Source: JBGRQA01 sp041725895 (GTDB lineage: Bacteria; Bacteroidota; Bacteroidia; Bacteroidales; Marinifilaceae). Taken from it: a stretch of DNA of 64,000 nt. The position numbers and the translations under genes are program-made. The stretch covers positions 40,216 through 104,215 of the forward strand of contig JBGRQA010000021.1 in the NCBI GenBank assembly GCA_041725895.1, written 5' to 3'. The notes beneath the pieces are model-generated. The model did not search any database. It was not told where the DNA came from and saw only the letters and a list, made by a program, of their open reading frames with translations. This document shows, piece after piece, positions 62,701 to 64,000 of the stretch. Within the stretch, counting starts at the first letter, position 1; each line of letters begins with the position of its first letter.

Positions 62701-63499
62701 AGGATGTATTCGAGTTTACATTTATGGCTGTTAGTTTGTTTTCTAGACAATCTAGCCTATATAATAATTTATTATGGCTTACATCTAAGCTGGACAATTG
62801 GTTTTGGCCGCAAAACAAATACTCTAGTAGCGTATTTTTGCTTACATCTAAGCTTGTAAGTTGATTATTACTACATTGTAAATTATCTAAAGCTGTATTG
62901 TTACTAACATCCAGGTAATTAAGCTTGTTTATATCGCAGGACAGATAGGTTAAAGCCGTATTATTTCTTACATCCAAGTTTGTTACTTGGTTCTGGTCTA
63001 ATTCCAATCTTGTAAGAGCCGTATTTTTCCTTACATCTAAGCTCGTAAGTTGATTTTTGAAGAAATAGGCAATAGATAAACTTGTGTTTTGACTTAAGTC
63101 GATGTTTGTGAGTTGGTTGAAGCTGCAGCATAAGAGTGTTAAAGCCGTATTTTTGCTTGTGTTTATGCTTATAAGTTGGTTGTAACTGCAATCTAAATTA
63201 GTTAAGGCTGTATTTTTGCTTACATCCAAAGTTTCAAGTTGATTGTATCTACAATCTAACTCTGTGATATTAACAAAATATTCAATACCCGTTAAATCAG
63301 AAATGTTTTTTCTAATTGCTTTAATTTCTCCAGTATATGATGCGGCCTCACTTATCGAAATCTCTGCATCTCTATTGGTATTAATCTCTAAATTTTCGAC
63401 TAATGCTTTCTTAAAATTAGCATCCGGAATGTTAATATTTTGTGCCCCTACCAACAAGGACAGAAGCATGAAGAGAGTTGTAGTGTAGAATTTGATCAT
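59783..63499 (-). CDS. T9SS-secreted surface protein with LRR-like and nine Ig-like repeats
   Basis: 1238 residues. A signal peptide (residues 1-19, ending VGAQ) is followed by ~11 LRR-like units of 21 residues (~75-325; consensus LxSLDVSKNTALTxLxCxxNQ), each with one Cys. A single domain of ~100 residues follows, then nine 81-residue Ig-like repeats (426-1154; DNA 60038-62224) with the core GNSITFNKEGTVKIKAIQDG. The last 84 residues are a T9SS type A sorting domain (FRIYPNPVERDLTIEL...ITRKILKK). Repeats 1-4 are nearly identical, so repeat number probably varies. It is likely a cell-surface adhesin or stalk protein exported by T9SS. Its whole locus lies between two direct repeats. Confidence 0.9.
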   Translation of the reverse strand: MIKFYTTTLFMLLSLLVGAQNINIPDANFKKALVENLEINTNRDAEISISEAASYTGEIKAIRKNISDLTGIEYFVNITELDCRYNQLETLDVSKNTALTNLDCSYNQLISINTSKNTALTLLCCSFNQLTNIDLSQNTSLSIAYFFKNQLTSLDVRKNTALTRLELDQNQVTNLDVRNNTALTYLSCDINKLNYLDVSNNTALDNLQCSNNQLTSLDVSKNTLLEYLFCGQNQLSSLDVSHNKLLYRLDCLENKLTAINVNSNTSLINLRCQDNQIKSLDLSKNPALQYLYCHDNQLNSLDISKNKALTTLQCNENLFPFSELKKLKDNFPSLTYTSAKPIFMPVNKKRKETIDYTAERDFETNTTTFTWYNLADAQVDKTFVKETTTSGIFEFLKVGTYYCKMSNAYFAGTELTTENITIEGKAQSIIFVNTPSSVKVNDMITIVTNASSGLEVRFELISGDATLTGNSITFNKEGTVKIKAIQDGNEEFNAAEKTIEISVEKKVQNINFENASQKVKVKEVLELIATASSGLEVRFELTSGDATLTGKSITFNKEGTVKIKAIQDGNEEFNAAEKTIEISVEKKVQNINFENASQKVKVKEILELIATASSGLEVRFEQTSGDAILTGNSITFNKEGTVRIKAIQDGNEEFNAAEKTIEISVEKKVQNINFENAPQKLKVKEVLELIATASSGLEVRFELISGDATLTGNSITFNKEGTVKIKAIQDGNKEFNAAEKTIEISVEKKVQNINFENTPMEVRVNDVLELNATASSGLEVSYKAIKGEISISGNAITFHKAGNVIIKAIQAGNDEYNEAEQSYLIIVQKKEQSITFQNLSSKVSVKDELELYATASSELEVNFEVISGEATISGNTVIFTKAGTVEIKATQDGNEFFLPTEGSISIEVEKIAQKITIGSFAKKVEVGDVLEIKAASDSDLEVDFEVSLGEASITENTITFTKAGTVEINAMQAGNDTYLAAEEKITILVEKKIQSITINSYPEKVKVKEELELDATTDSELEVSFEIISGDASISEKTITFNKAGTVEIKAIQEGNEIFAPTERVIEIVVEKRDQSITFENVPEKVEVNNVLELQASASSGLVVSYEIIAGDATLNGNSVTFNQEGTVQIKAIQEGNDEYAETEEIVEIQVEVATGLDEIAKNAFRIYPNPVERDLTIELEGNEKCMIRIYDMRGKLVLQKESNSKQEQFNLSGFSAGMYLLKLQIGEETITRKILKK
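60038..62224 (-). repeat. Nine tandem 243-bp repeats encoding Ig-like domains
   Basis: Units in minus-strand order start at 62224, 61981, 61738, 61495, 61252, 61009, 60766, 60523 and 60280. The first four translate almost identically; units 5-9 are diverged. This suggests recent expansion at the N-terminal end of the array. Confidence 0.9.
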
Positions 63500-63810
63500 A
63501 GTTTATTTCTTTAGGAGAAGATGTTTTGTGTTATAAAGTGTTACAAGGTAACCCCTCCTTAATGGGGTTTTGTGGCTTGAACTATTTGTTTTGTTAATCA
63601 ACTGTCAAGTGGTTGAGTTAACAGAAAAGCAAATATATGTAAAAAAAGAAGAAGGGTGGTGTTGAGTATAATATCTTTTAAGAAGGAGGATTGTTGTATT
63701 TTTTCAGAGGGGTGTTTTTGCGGATTGAATGCTCAAATCTTCAGCTTTGGGAGGGAGAGATTTTTACGGTTTGAAATCCTTATGCAATCTGATTGTAGGA
63801 AGGGGAAGTG
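63500..63810. other. Upstream region of the surface protein gene
   Basis: No gene. The minus-strand -7 motif TATATTTG (63637-63630) gives a leader of ~125 nt. A small CCCC-N8-GGGG hairpin lies at ~63553-63568. Confidence 0.45.
63630..63637 (-). promoter_or_regulatory. -7 promoter motif of the surface protein gene
   Basis: The minus strand reads TATATTTG, ~130 bp before the start codon. The -33 element is unclear. Confidence 0.4.
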
Positions 63811-64000
63811 TTGGGGAAATAATTGGATTAGAGACTGTATATTGGAAAAGCTCACCTTTCGGGGTGAGCTTTTGTTGTATCTATTTTCCCAGTTTTCAGG
63901 GGGGACTTGCTTTTCCTGGGGGTCGAGCCCCTGTACTTCCACTTACTTGTTGTTGGCCCGTGCTTTGTTTTTAACAACAAGTAAGTTACAGGAATATTGG
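63811..64000. repeat. Direct repeat, right copy (orphan etfA terminator), runs to window end
   Basis: It matches 59200-59388, beginning at a sequence like the last codons and stop of etfA, although no etfA reading frame lies to its left. It holds an orphan copy of the terminator (63846-63873) and the dyad at 63941-63954 / 63973-63986. The copy is cut by the window edge. Confidence 0.9.

Noticed and set aside
63729..63974. Plus-strand 81-codon frame at the right end
   Set aside because: It crosses the duplicated terminator and dyad of the direct repeat, so it is not a plausible gene.

Overview
The window looks like chromosomal DNA of an anaerobic or facultative member of the Bacteroidota, probably from the Marinilabiliales (Marinifilaceae or Prolixibacteraceae type). 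The phylum call rests on two type IX secretion (T9SS) C-terminal sorting domains, Bacteroidota-type -7 promoter motifs (TAnnTTTG), a DUF3078 protein and an ArsF/ArsG-type arsenic operon. The order is an inference from the amino-acid fermentation genes. No rRNA, tRNA, CRISPR array, phage or IS transposase was seen.

Layout. 1-13098: a plus-strand efflux block with the 3' end of a peptidase-like/golvesin-domain protein, a TolC-type channel, a lipoprotein adaptor, an RND pump, a 1591-residue protein in which an RND pump is fused to an ABC ATPase, and an ABC-2 permease. 13505-15155: a BlaI repressor overlapping an M56 membrane protease fused to an M23 peptidase domain. 15247-17485 (minus): a microviridin-type graspetide cluster with a precursor carrying three T-x-K-x-P-S-D-x-D-E cores and two ATP-grasp ligases resembling MdnB/MvdC and MdnC/MvdD. 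18110-29544: an NTF2-like protein, an EamA transporter, a DUF4197 lipoprotein, a radical SAM protein, an unrecognised Cys-rich exported protein with an unknown neighbour, a TrhA/hemolysin III protein, a small CxxC protein and tryptophanase. 29545-34663: DUF3078, HAD-like, rhodanese, macrodomain, 6-phosphofructokinase and DCC-family genes. 34783-37801 (minus): an ArsR-controlled organoarsenical-type resistance operon. 37909-38072: an unexplained array of an 8-bp motif at 21-bp spacing. 38155-44188: a DUF748/AsmA-like protein, a heparinase II/III-like T9SS cargo protein and a methyltransferase.

44748-59211 is a complete lysine-to-butyrate/acetate fermentation cluster: atoD-kal-kce-kdd-kamA-kamB-kamC-kamD-kamE-atoA-thiolase-bcd-etfB-etfA. 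Lysine is isomerised twice (KamA, KamDE), oxidised (Kdd), cleaved with acetyl-CoA to acetoacetate and 3-aminobutyryl-CoA (Kce), deaminated to crotonyl-CoA (Kal) and reduced to butyryl-CoA (Bcd/EtfAB). CoA is then moved to acetoacetate (AtoDA), and thiolase releases acetyl-CoA. KamBC are the predicted reactivase of the B12-dependent mutase. Every enzyme of the pathway is present; no lysine transporter is seen.

59783-63499 (minus) encodes a large T9SS surface protein with 11 LRR-like units and nine 81-residue Ig-like repeats. It lies between two ~190-bp direct repeats that each carry a copy of the etfA terminator, so the locus appears to have been inserted or duplicated by recombination.

The most noteworthy items are the three-core graspetide cluster, the RND-ABC fusion, the M56-M23 fusion, the 21-bp-period array, the direct repeats around the surface-protein gene and a possible structured RNA at 19856-19950.
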